Virus record (IMG/VR): IMGVR_UViG_3300043631_000001
Coordinates: 1-42,184 of that record
Length of the DNA stretch: 42,184 nucleotides
Origin: a virus
Strand: one strand, 5' to 3'
Shown here: positions 1-6,503 of the stretch, piece after piece
Layout: each line of letters opens with the position of its first letter
How positions within the stretch are numbered: position 1 is the stretch's first letter
Notes under the pieces: model-generated
What the model was told of the DNA's origin: nothing
Seen by the model: the letters and a program-made list of their open reading frames with translations, nothing else
Database searches by the model: none
Program-made: the position numbers and the translations under genes

Positions 1-102
1 CCCCCAGAGCTGCCCCCAGAGCTGCCCCCTGAGCTGCTCCCCGAGCTGCTCCCCGAGCTGCTCCCCGAGCTGCCCCCTGAGCTGCCCCCTGAGCTGCCCC
101 CC
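1..102. repeat. 12-bp coding tandem repeat, left part
   Basis: Eight full units and a 6-base partial of GAGCTGCCCCCN or GAGCTGCTCCCN, perfect period 12. On minus they read as tetrapeptides RGQL, GEQL, WGQL and GGQL, and most base differences fall in codon positions consistent with coding. The array resumes at the right end of the window, so it straddles the cut of the circle. Confidence 0.97.
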
Positions 103-366
103 CGGCGGTACCGCCGGGGGGGCCATCTCCAACAGCACCGCAGCGGCGTAGCAACCGCCGAGCGGCGAGTCCATCCAGATCCGCAGCCGGGGCGGCTCCC
201 TGCCAATCGAGCGGTAGACGAGCTCCATGCCGCGCTCGACCTCGGCCCGGTCCGCCGGCTCCGTGCAGAGGCCACGCTGCAGCCACTCCTCCCGGAACCG
301 GGGAAGATCGGCCTCCTCCTCCGCCGTCAACGCCTCGAGCTTGCCGCCCCGGCCCACGATGGCCAT
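1..366 (-). CDS. DUF6745-family protein, N-terminal part (gene split by the window ends)
   Basis: Read from ATG at 366 on minus, this gives a protein opening MAIVGRGGKLEALTAEEEA, with REEWLQRGLCTEPADR and WMDSPLGGCYAAA, then tetrapeptide repeats GQLR/GQLG/EQLG. These are hallmarks of the DUF6745 family, whose members carry a QL-rich repeat before a second conserved half. The reading frame is still open at base 1. The second half is at the right end of the window (41340-42184) in the frame expected once one base is added between 42184 and 1. The start lies 2 bases after the stop of the 369-689 gene, its usual partner. The function of the family is unknown; this assignment is by remembered sequence pattern. 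Confidence 0.8.
   Translation of the reverse strand, partial: MAIVGRGGKLEALTAEEEADLPRFREEWLQRGLCTEPADRAEVERGMELVYRSIGREPPRLRIWMDSPLGGCYAAAVLLEMAPPAVPPGGQLRGQLRGQLGEQLGEQLGEQLRGQLWGQLWG
96..123. other. Perfect 28-bp palindrome at the edge of the tandem array
   Basis: Bases 96-123 form a perfect inverted repeat with no loop, centred on GGTACC (107-112) with C7/G7 flanks. It sits where the 12-bp array meets the unique N-terminal coding sequence and is itself coding (APPAVPPGG on minus). It could extrude as a DNA cruciform or form a very stable mRNA hairpin. It might instead be an assembly or evolutionary scar. Confidence 0.9.
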
Positions 367-368
367 CG

Positions 369-689
369 TCAGTCGGCGACCCGGCGCAGCTCGCCCGGCA
401 GGTACTCGACCTGGATGAGGACCTCGTAGCGCCCGGGCGCTACGGCGATCCCGGCGTGCTCCTCGTGGCTGATGGTGGCCCCATCCGGGCCCACCTTGAG
501 GAACCGCCGTTCCATCTCGCCGATCACGAGCGCCACGTCGGCATCGCTGATCGCGTGGTGGTGCCCCGTGACCTCGCCTTCGGCCAGGATGACCCGGCCC
601 CCGACCCGTCGGACCGGCTTGCAGCCCTCCGGCACTTCCTCGATCGGCACCAGGAGAACGTCTCCCTGGCGCACCGGCAACCTCTTCAT
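369..689 (-). CDS. Small QGD-type protein paired with the DUF6745 gene
   Basis: 106 aa from ATG at 689, beginning MKRLPVRQGDVLLVPIEEVP, followed by GRVILAEGEVTGHHHAI and a C-terminal VAPGRYEVLIQ segment. I recognise this as the small protein commonly found beside DUF6745 genes (QGDVLL... LAEGE.TGH.HAI). The His-rich GHHHAI stretch could bind metal, which is inference. The start has GGGAG about 8 bases upstream, and a longer upstream extension is low-complexity and unlikely to be translated. The gene ends 2 bases before the DUF6745 start, so the pair is probably translationally coupled. Biochemical function is unknown. Confidence 0.75.
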   Translation of the reverse strand: MKRLPVRQGDVLLVPIEEVPEGCKPVRRVGGRVILAEGEVTGHHHAISDADVALVIGEMERRFLKVGPDGATISHEEHAGIAVAPGRYEVLIQVEYLPGELRRVAD

Positions 690-922
690 GCATGACTCCC
701 ATCTCCGGGTTCTCCCGGCTTGGTTACTGCTCCCTTTGGCGTCCAGATAGCCCAGTAGCCGCAGGTGGGGCACTGGCCCTGGCGGTGCGTTTTCAGCATC
801 CGGTCGGCCCAGTCCGAGTGCTGGAGGTAGCCCTTCGGGTGCGGGGTGTGCGAGGCGACGTCGGGACACTGGTCGGCCGACGGGTAGGCAGGTCGGGTGC
901 CGACGAATTTGGGGATTGTCAC
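686..922 (-). CDS. Small Cys-containing hypothetical protein
   Basis: 78 aa from GTG at 922, which overlaps the recT stop as GTGA. Sequence features are QCPDVASHTPHPKGY, KTHRQGQCPTCGYWAIW and an otherwise polar tail. The Cys-x2-Cys knuckle with a further Cys and His upstream suggests a single zinc site. Proteins with CPxxxxHTPxPxGY...CPxCGxWxIW recur in actinophage early regions, but no function is known to me. Its position directly after recT in the early operon suggests a nucleic-acid-linked or host-takeover role; that is inference only. Confidence 0.7.
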   Translation of the reverse strand: MTIPKFVGTRPAYPSADQCPDVASHTPHPKGYLQHSDWADRMLKTHRQGQCPTCGYWAIWTPKGAVTKPGEPGDGSHA

Positions 923-2109
923 TCGGCCCGCTCCGGGTCGGCCCACGGCCGGACCCGCTCGAGGCGGGCGAACAGCTCATTCATCTGGGCGACGTTGAAG
1001 CTCCTCGGCCAGCTGTTCCCGGAGCCGCTTCCCTCCCAGGCCCCCGGCTTGATCTCCTCGACGTTGTTGCGGAACCACGGCCGCCACTCGGCGGGCAGCT
1101 TGGCCGAGAGGGTCCGGAACTCGTCGACGCCCTTCTTCCGCAGCTCTGCCAGCTCCTGGGGGTCGTCAGGCTCAGATACTGCGGCGGGGGGGTGAGCGGG
1201 GCTACTCGTACCGCTCTGCTCGCCGACGGCCACCTGAGCGGCGTCGGAAGGTGGCTGGCGATCCCCCCCCACCACATCTGCGTCTACGTCCGGCGTCATC
1301 TCGGGGAGGTCCTCGTCGCCGAAGACGTCGTCCGGTAGGACCTCGCCAAGCTCCTCAGCCAGCGTCTCGTAGACCTCGGAGGCCTCCGCCACCGAGAGGT
1401 CCGTGAAACTGTCCACAGCCCGGCCCACGATCTCGGAGACCTCTGCAAGCCGCTCCGGACGCTTCTCCGGCCCTCCCATCCCCTTCATGGCCGCCAGGGT
1501 GTGCAGCGCCTTGAGCTGGCCCTTCGAGAGCCCCCTGTCGGCCTCCTTAGGGAACGCTCGCCGCAGCGCGATCCGCAGCGTCTGCTTGCCGAGTTGCTCC
1601 TCAGGGTTGCTCTCCCATTGCGGCGTCAACCGGCGCTGGCCATTCTTCGTGTAGTAGCGGGCCCACCGCTTGAACTTCAGGACCACCGTCGTCGGCTCGT
1701 GGTCCCGGCGCAGCACCGTCACCATGCAGAACGGCGGCGGGTCGTCGGGCAGCCAGGCCCTCGACCACTGCTTGCCGTCGGCGCTGTACCACGGCCCCCG
1801 GTGTCCCAGGTACTCCCCGGTCTCCTCGGCGATCTTGACGAGGCCCGACCAGTGCGGGAAGCACTCCCAGGCCCCCGCAGGCCCGTCGTCGAAACGGATG
1901 AAATAGCACTGCCTCGCAAAGACGTCGAGCCCCATGTGCAACGCCTCGCCGACCACCAGGGCGAGTTCCTCCCGGGTGGGCGGCTGCTGGCCCTGCCGCA
2001 CTTTCACCAGCCGGTTGATGAGTACCTGCTCGGCTGTAGTGAGCGTTCCGCCGGCGACCCGGGCAACCATGTCCGATGGATCGATCGTGGCAATGTCGGT
2101 GCTGCCCAT
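919..2109 (-). CDS. recT: RecT-type single-strand annealing protein
   Basis: 396 aa from ATG at 2109. The core (about residues 30-230) carries RecT/Bet-family signatures: LVVGEALHMGLDVFARQCYFI, then FPHWSGLVKIAEETGEY and LRIALRRAFPKEA near the end. RecT proteins anneal complementary single strands during phage recombination and replication of circular or concatemeric DNA. The C-terminal 150 residues are acidic and then form a separate DEFRTLSAKLPAEW-type tail. The start overlaps the preceding stop (TGATG) with an AGAGAGG ribosome site. No partner exonuclease (RecE, YqaJ or lambda Exo type) is recognisable next to it. Confidence 0.88.
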   Translation of the reverse strand: MGSTDIATIDPSDMVARVAGGTLTTAEQVLINRLVKVRQGQQPPTREELALVVGEALHMGLDVFARQCYFIRFDDGPAGAWECFPHWSGLVKIAEETGEYLGHRGPWYSADGKQWSRAWLPDDPPPFCMVTVLRRDHEPTTVVLKFKRWARYYTKNGQRRLTPQWESNPEEQLGKQTLRIALRRAFPKEADRGLSKGQLKALHTLAAMKGMGGPEKRPERLAEVSEIVGRAVDSFTDLSVAEASEVYETLAEELGEVLPDDVFGDEDLPEMTPDVDADVVGGDRQPPSDAAQVAVGEQSGTSSPAHPPAAVSEPDDPQELAELRKKGVDEFRTLSAKLPAEWRPWFRNNVEEIKPGAWEGSGSGNSWPRSFNVAQMNELFARLERVRPWADPERAE

Positions 2110-2357
2110 CAGGAACCTCTCTTTCGTTCGGATACAGGCGGGAGCGGGACCGCGCTGCGAAGCGCGATGACCTCCCGGATTGGCCGGCAGTAGCGGCCCC
2201 CGACCCGGAGCTTGTTGTGCTCGGCGGGGCACGAGCAGACCCATTGCCCGTCGAACAGGCAGGCCACGAGGTAGGGCCTCGCCCCGTGCTGGCTTGGAAC
2301 CGCGTAGGTGTCGGCGAGGCCGAGGGCTGCGCAGGCAGGAAGGTTCTCAGCGGTCAT
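2109..2357 (-). CDS. Small SWIM-like Cys/His protein
   Basis: 82 aa from ATG at 2357, chosen because a GGGGGG ribosome site lies 9 bases upstream; an in-frame ATG at 2366 is the alternative. It contains WVCSCPAEHNKLRVGGRYCRP, a C-x-C-x(n)-H-x(n)-C arrangement like a compact zinc or SWIM-type motif. It is coupled to recT by TGATG and may be a DNA-binding accessory, which is inference. I do not recognise a named family. Confidence 0.65.
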   Translation of the reverse strand: MTAENLPACAALGLADTYAVPSQHGARPYLVACLFDGQWVCSCPAEHNKLRVGGRYCRPIREVIALRSAVPLPPVSERKRGS

Positions 2358-2547
2358 CGCTGGCATCCCCCCAACAGACGTCCATGCGCCTGAGCCGTGG
2401 AATCGGGTGCCACGTCCAGTCCCAGTACCTGCTGCCTATCCACGCCTTGTGAGACCCGGCGTGCCCGAGGCGACGATGGCACCGCACCCGCTTGCGCCAC
2501 CAGACGAGGAACGTCGGGAGTCCGACGGTGGTTTCGGGGCACCTCAG
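2347..2547 (-). CDS. Small basic Cys/Trp-rich protein, probable CTG start
   Basis: 66 aa in a frame with no ATG or GTG near its beginning. The most likely start is CTG at 2547, which overlaps the preceding stop as CTGA. The product reads RCPETTVGLPTFLVWWRKR, then RCHRRLGHAGSHKAWIGSR, with WDWTWHPIPR after it. This looks like folded protein and contains a C...C-H...H pattern. The competing frame over the same bases (2354-2587) is low-complexity Arg/Ser/Pro and was rejected. It ends just inside the next gene. No function is known. Confidence 0.5.
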   Translation of the reverse strand: MRCPETTVGLPTFLVWWRKRVRCHRRLGHAGSHKAWIGSRYWDWTWHPIPRLRRMDVCWGDASDDR

Positions 2548-2909
2548 CGCTCACCCCCGCCGAGGACGATTGCGCCCAGGTCTTCACCCAGGATGGCGGA
2601 TGCCGTCACGCTGGCGATAGCCATCCAGAGCGTCGGCACCGGGACCTCGTAGCCGTTGGCGTCTGCGAATACCTGCAGCGCCTTCACCATCCGAACGAAG
2701 AGGTCCCCGTCGTCGGTCTCAGGGTCCTGCTCCGGCCAGGCCAGGCCCCCGGTGGGCGGAAGGCTGTGGACGCGCCCGAGTGCCAGCCAGGGGGCCTCAG
2801 CAGCTGCGGCATCGACGTGAGCCAGGCGCCGCTTGAAGTTCCAGTGGGCTCGAACGGCATACCCAAAGGCCAGCAGCACGACAAGGAAGCAGCAGACGGC
2901 GAGAATCAC
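2544..2909 (-). CDS. Small single-pass membrane protein
   Basis: 121 aa from GTG at 2909, overlapping the previous stop (GTGA). Residues 1-19 (ILAVCCFLVVLLAFGYAV) form one N-terminal transmembrane segment or signal anchor. The rest is soluble, with an acidic stretch PEQDPETDDGD and a hydrophobic C-terminal third. It could be an early membrane protein altering the host envelope or phage exclusion; no family is recognised. Confidence 0.6.
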   Translation of the reverse strand: MILAVCCFLVVLLAFGYAVRAHWNFKRRLAHVDAAAAEAPWLALGRVHSLPPTGGLAWPEQDPETDDGDLFVRMVKALQVFADANGYEVPVPTLWMAIASVTASAILGEDLGAIVLGGGER

Positions 2910-3187
2910 CGCTTGCCTCCCCCATTCGCCATGCCGAGCGAGAGCGGCCCCCCGCCTACGCCGACAAACGGATCGTCAACGACCGGGTCTGGCAGGGCGG
3001 CGATGCGCTGCTGCAGGTCGTAGGCCCTCGCTGCCCGCTCCCGGAATGCCCTGCGCTCGTCCTCCGTCCAGACGTGGGAGACGATGGGCTCGGACAGCGG
3101 TGGCAGCTCGTGGCTCTCCCGGCATGGCCCGCAGAAGCCGCTGCCGTCCTCGAGCGGAGCGCCGCAGGCGCAGAGCATCCGGCTCAT
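2906..3187 (-). CDS. Small zinc-ribbon-like protein
   Basis: 93 aa from ATG at 3187 (ATGA overlap with the upstream stop). The N-terminus MLCACGAPLEDGSGFCGPC gives C-x-C...C-x2-C, a probable zinc ribbon. The middle (TEDERRAFRERAARAYDLQQR) is a likely helix and the tail is Gly-rich. Part of the run of tiny early genes; function unknown. Confidence 0.65.
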   Translation of the reverse strand: MSRMLCACGAPLEDGSGFCGPCRESHELPPLSEPIVSHVWTEDERRAFRERAARAYDLQQRIAALPDPVVDDPFVGVGGGPLSLGMANGGGKR

Positions 3188-3450
3188 AGCGCCCCCGCGG
3201 CGACCCTGGTATCGACCTCGTGGTGACATGCGGCAAGGCCCTCGGCGAACCGCTCCCGGCTGACGCCGAGGAAGTCGGCCATGAAGCGGAGCTCGAACGT
3301 CTTCTCCGCAGCGTGCCGCTCGGCGAGCATGGGGGCCAGGTCCCCGTCGGCCCTCGGGCCGAAGTAAGCGACCTGGAGGCCCGAGGGGTCGAACACGAGC
3401 CAAGCTCCGCCCTCGTCGGGACGCGCGGTGTATTCGGGAATGCGTGCCAT
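3184..3450 (-). CDS. Small hypothetical early protein
   Basis: 88 aa from ATG at 3450, chosen over the in-frame start at 3459 because AGGAG lies 8 bases upstream. The sequence has IPEYTARPDEGGAWLVFDP followed by a helical half with FMADFLGVSRERFAEGLAAC. No motif is recognised. It lies between two coupled small genes, so it is very likely expressed with them. Confidence 0.6.
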   Translation of the reverse strand: MARIPEYTARPDEGGAWLVFDPSGLQVAYFGPRADGDLAPMLAERHAAEKTFELRFMADFLGVSRERFAEGLAACHHEVDTRVAAGAL

Positions 3451-3451
3451 T

Positions 3452-3694
3452 TCAGGCACTCCTTTCTTGACGTAGGCAACAGGGATCGCCGTTGGCGTGG
3501 TGCGGGCAGCGGACCGGCTCCCGCTTCTGCGCCGCGGGCCTGGCCTTGACGGCGACCCGCAGCAGCGGCCTGCCGCACCCCTTCCGCTCGCAGAGCGTGG
3601 CGTTGAGTCGCCGGGCGGCGTCCTCGGTGAGGCCCTCGATCCGGTGGCCCCCGGTGCAGCCCATCGTGACGGCGAACTCGAGGCCCTTGGTCAC
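3452..3694 (-). CDS. Small Cys-rich hypothetical protein
   Basis: 80 aa from GTG at 3694 (GTGA overlap with the previous stop; AAGG 9 bases upstream). It has Cys in FAVTMGCTGGH, CERKGCGRPLL and RCPHHANGDPCCL, giving paired cysteines and histidines that could form one or two zinc sites. A start at 3703 is possible but has a worse ribosome site. Function unknown. Confidence 0.6.
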   Translation of the reverse strand: MTKGLEFAVTMGCTGGHRIEGLTEDAARRLNATLCERKGCGRPLLRVAVKARPAAQKREPVRCPHHANGDPCCLRQERSA

Positions 3695-4158
3695 TCCGCC
3701 CACCCTTCGAGCAGCTTCGCCTCGAGCCCATCAGCCGCCTCGTTCAGGGCCAGAGCCAGCGCCCGGCAGACGAACAGCGTCGAGGCGGCGCATTCGGTGC
3801 CGGCGAGCCGTAGGGGCACCATGGGCACGCCCTCAGGGGCAGCCTTGTGGCAGTAGGCGCAGGCCAGCCCGTCGAGCTGCGCTGCCGACAGGCCCCCCAG
3901 GAACGTATCCACGAGGCCAGCCTTGATCCGCTCGGCCCTCGACAGCGCCTTGGCCGCCCGCTCCCCCAGCTCGATGACGTCGAACTCAGAGGGGGGCTCG
4001 ATGATGAAGTCCGTGGGCCGGCAGTTGGCGAGCCCGGCCGCCCACTCCAACGCCTCCCGGGCGGCGACGAGGCTGGCTGTGACACCTTCCCGCTGCGGCT
4101 CCCGGATCTGCGCCGTCAGCGACGCGACCTCTGCCTGAATCTCGGCGGGCGTCCTCAT
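3691..4158 (-). CDS. Hypothetical helical early protein
   Basis: 155 aa from ATG at 4158 (ATGA overlap with the HTH gene). The N-terminal helix PAEIQAEVASLTAQIREPQR is coiled-coil-like. A middle CAYCHKAAPEG knuckle and FVCRALALALNEAADGLEAK follow. C-x2-C-H plus the later Cys may bind zinc. It follows an excisionase-like gene, but no family is recognised. Confidence 0.65.
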   Translation of the reverse strand: MRTPAEIQAEVASLTAQIREPQREGVTASLVAAREALEWAAGLANCRPTDFIIEPPSEFDVIELGERAAKALSRAERIKAGLVDTFLGGLSAAQLDGLACAYCHKAAPEGVPMVPLRLAGTECAASTLFVCRALALALNEAADGLEAKLLEGWAE

Positions 4159-4358
4159 GCGACACCGTCCGACCGGCCAAGCCGGGCGATAACCGCTGCG
4201 ACCACGGCGGGGTCGAAGCGACGGTGCCCCCCGATGGTCCGGACGAAGGGCAGCTTCTTCTCGTTCGCCCACCGGCTGATCGTTTTCGGCGAGACGTGCA
4301 GCAGCTCTGCGACCTCGCCCGCTGCGAGGAACCTCGGTGGTGCTTCGAACTTAGCCAT
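4155..4358 (-). CDS. Excisionase-like winged HTH protein (MerR/BldC type)
   Basis: 67 aa: LAAGEVAELLHVSPKTISRW then a wing GGHRRFDPAVV. This is the classic small DNA-binding fold of excisionases and BldC-like regulators, with FVRTIGGHRRF typical of the family. Excisionases direct a tyrosine integrase toward excision. It is read from the early promoter facing the integrase at 5608, which fits that role, but a transcription-regulator role is equally compatible. A good ribosome site (GGGAGATCTGG) precedes ATG at 4358. Confidence 0.82.
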   Translation of the reverse strand: MAKFEAPPRFLAAGEVAELLHVSPKTISRWANEKKLPFVRTIGGHRRFDPAVVAAVIARLGRSDGVA

Positions 4359-4408
4359 TCCAGATCTCCCTGCTTGGTAAGCTGTCCGAAGCCATTCCGG
4401 CCTCGGTG

Positions 4409-4431
4409 CCCCGTCGTTCTCAGCGGCGGGG
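4409..4431. other. 8-bp stem hairpin between HNH and HTH genes
   Basis: CCCCGTCG / CGGCGGGG with a 7-base loop and one G-T pair. A T run follows on plus (4440-4444), so as a classical terminator it would stop plus-strand (antisense) transcription. On minus it lacks a U tract and could act as an mRNA processing or attenuation hairpin in the early operon. Confidence 0.4.
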
Positions 4432-4442
4432 TGCCACTGTTT

Positions 4443-4862
4443 TTAGGCGCTCTTCTTGAGCCGGTATCTCTGCTGGGCATGAGTGCGACAGATGCGGCAC
4501 CCCCGCCAGCCCTTGGAGGTGAAGTAGGTGTTGGCCGCGTCGTACGGATGGCCGCTCGGGCAGTGGGTCTTACGGGAGTTGATCCCCGTCGGCCCCACAC
4601 CCCGTCGGTAGTTCTCGGCCGGTGTCACCGCTTCCAGGTGGGCAGGGTTCACGCATGCCCGGTTGCGGCAGAGGTGATCGATCTGGAGCCCTTCGAGGAT
4701 TGGGCCGTAGGCGAGTTCGTAGGCAAACCGGTGCGCCGCCACCGCGGTATTGCGATCTAGCGAAAAGCTCCCATACCCCCAGCTGTTGATAGTCCCTAGC
4801 CAGCTCCAACAGCCGTCGTCTTTGACGAACTTCGTGGCGAACCGCTCCGCTGGCATGGCCAT
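4443..4862 (-). CDS. HNH homing-type endonuclease
   Basis: 139 aa from ATG at 4862 (TGATG overlap). Core: LQIDHLCRNRACVNPAHLEA with NYRRG following, the HNH_3 pattern in which the first His, the Asn and the last His bind metal and cut DNA. The C-terminal CPSGHPYDAANTYF...CRICR is the zinc-binding tail seen in free-standing phage HNH enzymes. It sits in the early operon and may be a selfish homing nuclease or assist phage DNA processing. Confidence 0.9.
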   Translation of the reverse strand: MAMPAERFATKFVKDDGCWSWLGTINSWGYGSFSLDRNTAVAAHRFAYELAYGPILEGLQIDHLCRNRACVNPAHLEAVTPAENYRRGVGPTGINSRKTHCPSGHPYDAANTYFTSKGWRGCRICRTHAQQRYRLKKSA

Positions 4863-5062
4863 CAGGCGCTCTTCGCTTCGGCCTGCGCTTGCTCCGCCCG
4901 ATACTTCCGGAGCTGGCGGTAGACGTAGGACTCGGTCAGCCCAAGTTCGGGAGCGATGTCCCTGGGCCTCCAACCGTCCCGAACCAGTTCACCGATCCGC
5001 TGCCGGTTGGCTGCCCCTGATGCGTAACTACGGGGCCTTGGCTGCTCTGTCTGAGTGGTCAT
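4862..5062 (-). CDS. Small HTH DNA-binding protein, first gene of the early operon
   Basis: 66 aa from ATG at 5062. The HTH is IGELVRDGWRPRDIAPELGL with TESYVYRQLRKY as recognition helix, a homeodomain-like or resolvase-type HTH. Predicted transcription from the promoter at 5071-5099 starts about 2 bases before this ATG, so translation is probably leaderless; no ribosome site is visible. A TTG start at 5092 would overlap the promoter and is unlikely. A Cro-like switch role is inferred from position only. Confidence 0.72.
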   Translation of the reverse strand: MTTQTEQPRPRSYASGAANRQRIGELVRDGWRPRDIAPELGLTESYVYRQLRKYRAEQAQAEAKSA

Positions 5063-5070
5063 GGCAATGG

Positions 5071-5099
5071 ACAGTACACTGCTCGCACTCAACTGTCAA
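5071..5099 (-). promoter_or_regulatory. Early promoter with consensus -35, leaderless start
   Basis: Minus strand: TTGACA (5099-5094), 17-base spacer, TACTGT (5076-5071). The start point is expected near 5064, and the first gene's ATG is at 5062. It is the best sigma-70-type promoter seen in the window and drives the early operon away from the XRE/integrase side. Confidence 0.8.
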
Positions 5100-5103
5100 C
5101 AGT
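5072..5103. promoter_or_regulatory. Twin operator-like inverted repeats over the early promoter
   Basis: ACTGT-CA-ACAGT (5092-5103) covers the -35 box, and CAGT-AC-ACTG (5072-5081) covers the -10 box. Both share the CAGT/ACTG half-site. Two such sites on one promoter are what a dimeric repressor would use; the XRE protein at 5201 is the obvious candidate. A third, related palindrome GTGTA-CGC-TACAC lies at 5145-5157. Confidence 0.65.
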
Positions 5104-5123
5104 CCAGAGGCGGACATCTGGCG

Positions 5124-5157
5124 TTGTGGGCAGTACAGAGTGTGGTGTACGCTACAC
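5124..5157 (+). promoter_or_regulatory. Possible promoter of the XRE regulator with palindrome
   Basis: TTGTGG (5124-5129), 18-base spacer, TACGCT (5148-5153) on plus, overlapped by the palindrome GTGTA-CGC-TACAC (5145-5157). Matches are moderate. The palindrome on the -10 box would allow autoregulation. Confidence 0.4.
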
Positions 5158-5200
5158 ATAGGACAGACACGGGCCGGGGGGCCAGAAAGGGAGGCGCTGA

Positions 5201-5512
5201 GTGCCTATCGGAGACATGCTGCGGCAGGCTCGTGGCAAGCGCTCGAAGCGAGCGGTAGCTCTGGAGCTCGGGGTACAGCCCAGCGCCTACCGGGCCTGGG
5301 AGGAAGGTTTCAGCGTGCCCGACGGAACCCGGGCGGAGATTCTCGCCAAGTTCCTCGGCATCAGCAAAGCCGAAGTCCTCCGCTTGCTGCGGATCCTCGG
5401 CCCGGAGGAAGAGATCACGCGGATTCAGATCGCAGCCGCTACGCTCTCCAGACCTTCGGGCGCATACCTCAGCGGCCCGATCTCTGTGCCATTTCTTGCC
5501 CTAGTTGCGTAA
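5201..5512 (+). CDS. XRE-family regulator, probable lysogeny repressor
   Basis: 103 aa from GTG at 5201, with AAAGGGAGG upstream. Residues 5-60 form an XRE helix-turn-helix: LRQARGKRSKRAVALELGV, QPSAYRAWEEG, AEILAKFLGISK. There is no peptidase or long dimerisation domain, so it is Cro/immunity-repressor sized. It is divergent from the early operon, whose promoter carries two palindromes, so repression of lytic genes is the simplest role. The tail after residue 75 is not recognisable. Confidence 0.82.
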   Translation: MPIGDMLRQARGKRSKRAVALELGVQPSAYRAWEEGFSVPDGTRAEILAKFLGISKAEVLRLLRILGPEEEITRIQIAAATLSRPSGAYLSGPISVPFLALVA

Positions 5513-5523
5513 GTGTAGTTACG
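5508..5523. repeat. CGTAA / TTACG inverted repeat before the integrase
   Basis: CGTAA (5508-5512), 6-base loop, TTACG (5519-5523), overlapping the regulator stop. The half GTAGTTACG is an exact complement of CGTAACTAC at about 5024-5032, and a similar CGTAAG/CTTACG pair follows the integrase (6586-6608). It may be a recombinase arm site or a weak hairpin. Confidence 0.45.
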
Positions 5524-5558
5524 GGCGAGACGGCTGGCTGTAACCTCTCCCGCACTCT

Positions 5559-5600
5559 GGACATTCCGGGTTGGGCACGCTAACTTGTCCTGGAATGTCC
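5559..5600. repeat. 9-bp inverted repeat upstream of the integrase
   Basis: GGACATTCC (5559-5567) and GGAATGTCC (5592-5600), perfect, 24 bases apart, ending 8 bases before the TTG start of the integrase. This is the likely attP neighbourhood or an integrase operator. The spacing is larger than in a simple tyrosine-recombinase core. Confidence 0.55.
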
Positions 5601-5607
5601 TACTTAC

Positions 5608-6492
5608 TTGTTCTATGCGAGGCGTGCCTACGTGGATGCCTTTGAGCTCTACCGGAGATGGTGGGCGGACGTCCCGAGCAGGCTCGGACCGGCGACGGTC
5701 AAGCGGTACCGGCGCGAGGTGTTCGCAGCCTGCGCCGACCTCGGCAAGCACCCCCTGGACGTCACCGTGCGGGATATCGATCACCACCTTGGCGAGCTGC
5801 GCCCCCAGCACGCCTCGCTACGCCGGGCGGCCCTCGCCGATTTCTTCGGCTTCCTGGAGCGCCGTGGGCACCGCCCCGACAACCCCCTGAAGGAGGCGAA
5901 AAAGGCGCGGGTCGGCCGCCAGAAGGTGAAGCGCGGGTGGACCGAGGAAGAGCTGTTCCGGGTATTCCAGGCCGCCATCTGGATCGGCCACTACGGCCGC
6001 CGGGGGACCGGCCACGACGTCGCCTGGGCGATCCTGGCGCAGTACGGGCTTTGCCTCAGGCCGGGCGAGATCTGCCGCTTAGCTAAGTCCCAGATCAACC
6101 TCAACGGCGCCAGCTCGTGCGTCTACATCACCGATACGAAGACTGGCAACGACCGCATCGTCCCCGTAGTGGGCCCGGCCCGCGTCGCCCTGGAGAACCT
6201 CCTCGAGCTGACGCCGGCGACCTCGGCCTATCTCATCACCGTGGGCACCACCCGCTACTGGGAGCTGGTCAGCGCCGCCACCAGATTGGCCGGCCTGCCC
6301 CCGGAGAAGTGCCGGCCCTACGCGCTGCGCCACACGGGAGCGACCCACCTGGCCGAGCGCGGCGTGCACCCCCGTCTTATCGCTGAGATCCTTGGCCACG
6401 TCGACCTGCGCCACGTCATGACCTACACCCAGCCCAACGACGCAGCGCTGCGGGAGGCGCTCATGAAGCTCGACGGGCCTGCCTCAGAATGA
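5608..6492 (+). CDS. int: Tyrosine recombinase / integrase 1
   Basis: 294 aa from TTG at 5608; GTG at 5632 with AGG 9 bases upstream is an equally good start. SAM-like N-terminal domain to about residue 100, catalytic domain after. Catalytic set: R151 in CLRPGEICRL, K178 in DTKTGNDR, R241 in YALRHTGATHL (the usual first His of H-x-L-R is Tyr here), H264 in ILGHVDLRHV and Tyr273 in MTYTQ. Small size and place beside an XRE regulator and opposite an excisionase-like gene fit a phage integrase. It is unlike the recombinase at 28223. Confidence 0.9.
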   Translation: MFYARRAYVDAFELYRRWWADVPSRLGPATVKRYRREVFAACADLGKHPLDVTVRDIDHHLGELRPQHASLRRAALADFFGFLERRGHRPDNPLKEAKKARVGRQKVKRGWTEEELFRVFQAAIWIGHYGRRGTGHDVAWAILAQYGLCLRPGEICRLAKSQINLNGASSCVYITDTKTGNDRIVPVVGPARVALENLLELTPATSAYLITVGTTRYWELVSAATRLAGLPPEKCRPYALRHTGATHLAERGVHPRLIAEILGHVDLRHVMTYTQPNDAALREALMKLDGPASE

Positions 6493-6503
6493 CGGACCCA
6501 GGA

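Noticed and set aside
1-102. Tandem array as a CRISPR array or replication iterons
   Set aside because: There are no spacers, the period of 12 keeps the reading frame, and the units code for the QL repeats expected in this protein family. Iteron function cannot be excluded but is not needed.
2354-2587. Gene in the frame MKTWAQSSSAGV... on minus
   Set aside because: Ser/Arg/Pro-rich with no structure. The overlapping frame 2347-2547 looks like a real protein and has better junctions.
4409-4444. Intrinsic terminator of the early operon
   Set aside because: The T run lies on the wrong side for minus-strand transcription, and the downstream HTH and RecT genes need read-through; it was kept only as an uncertain hairpin.
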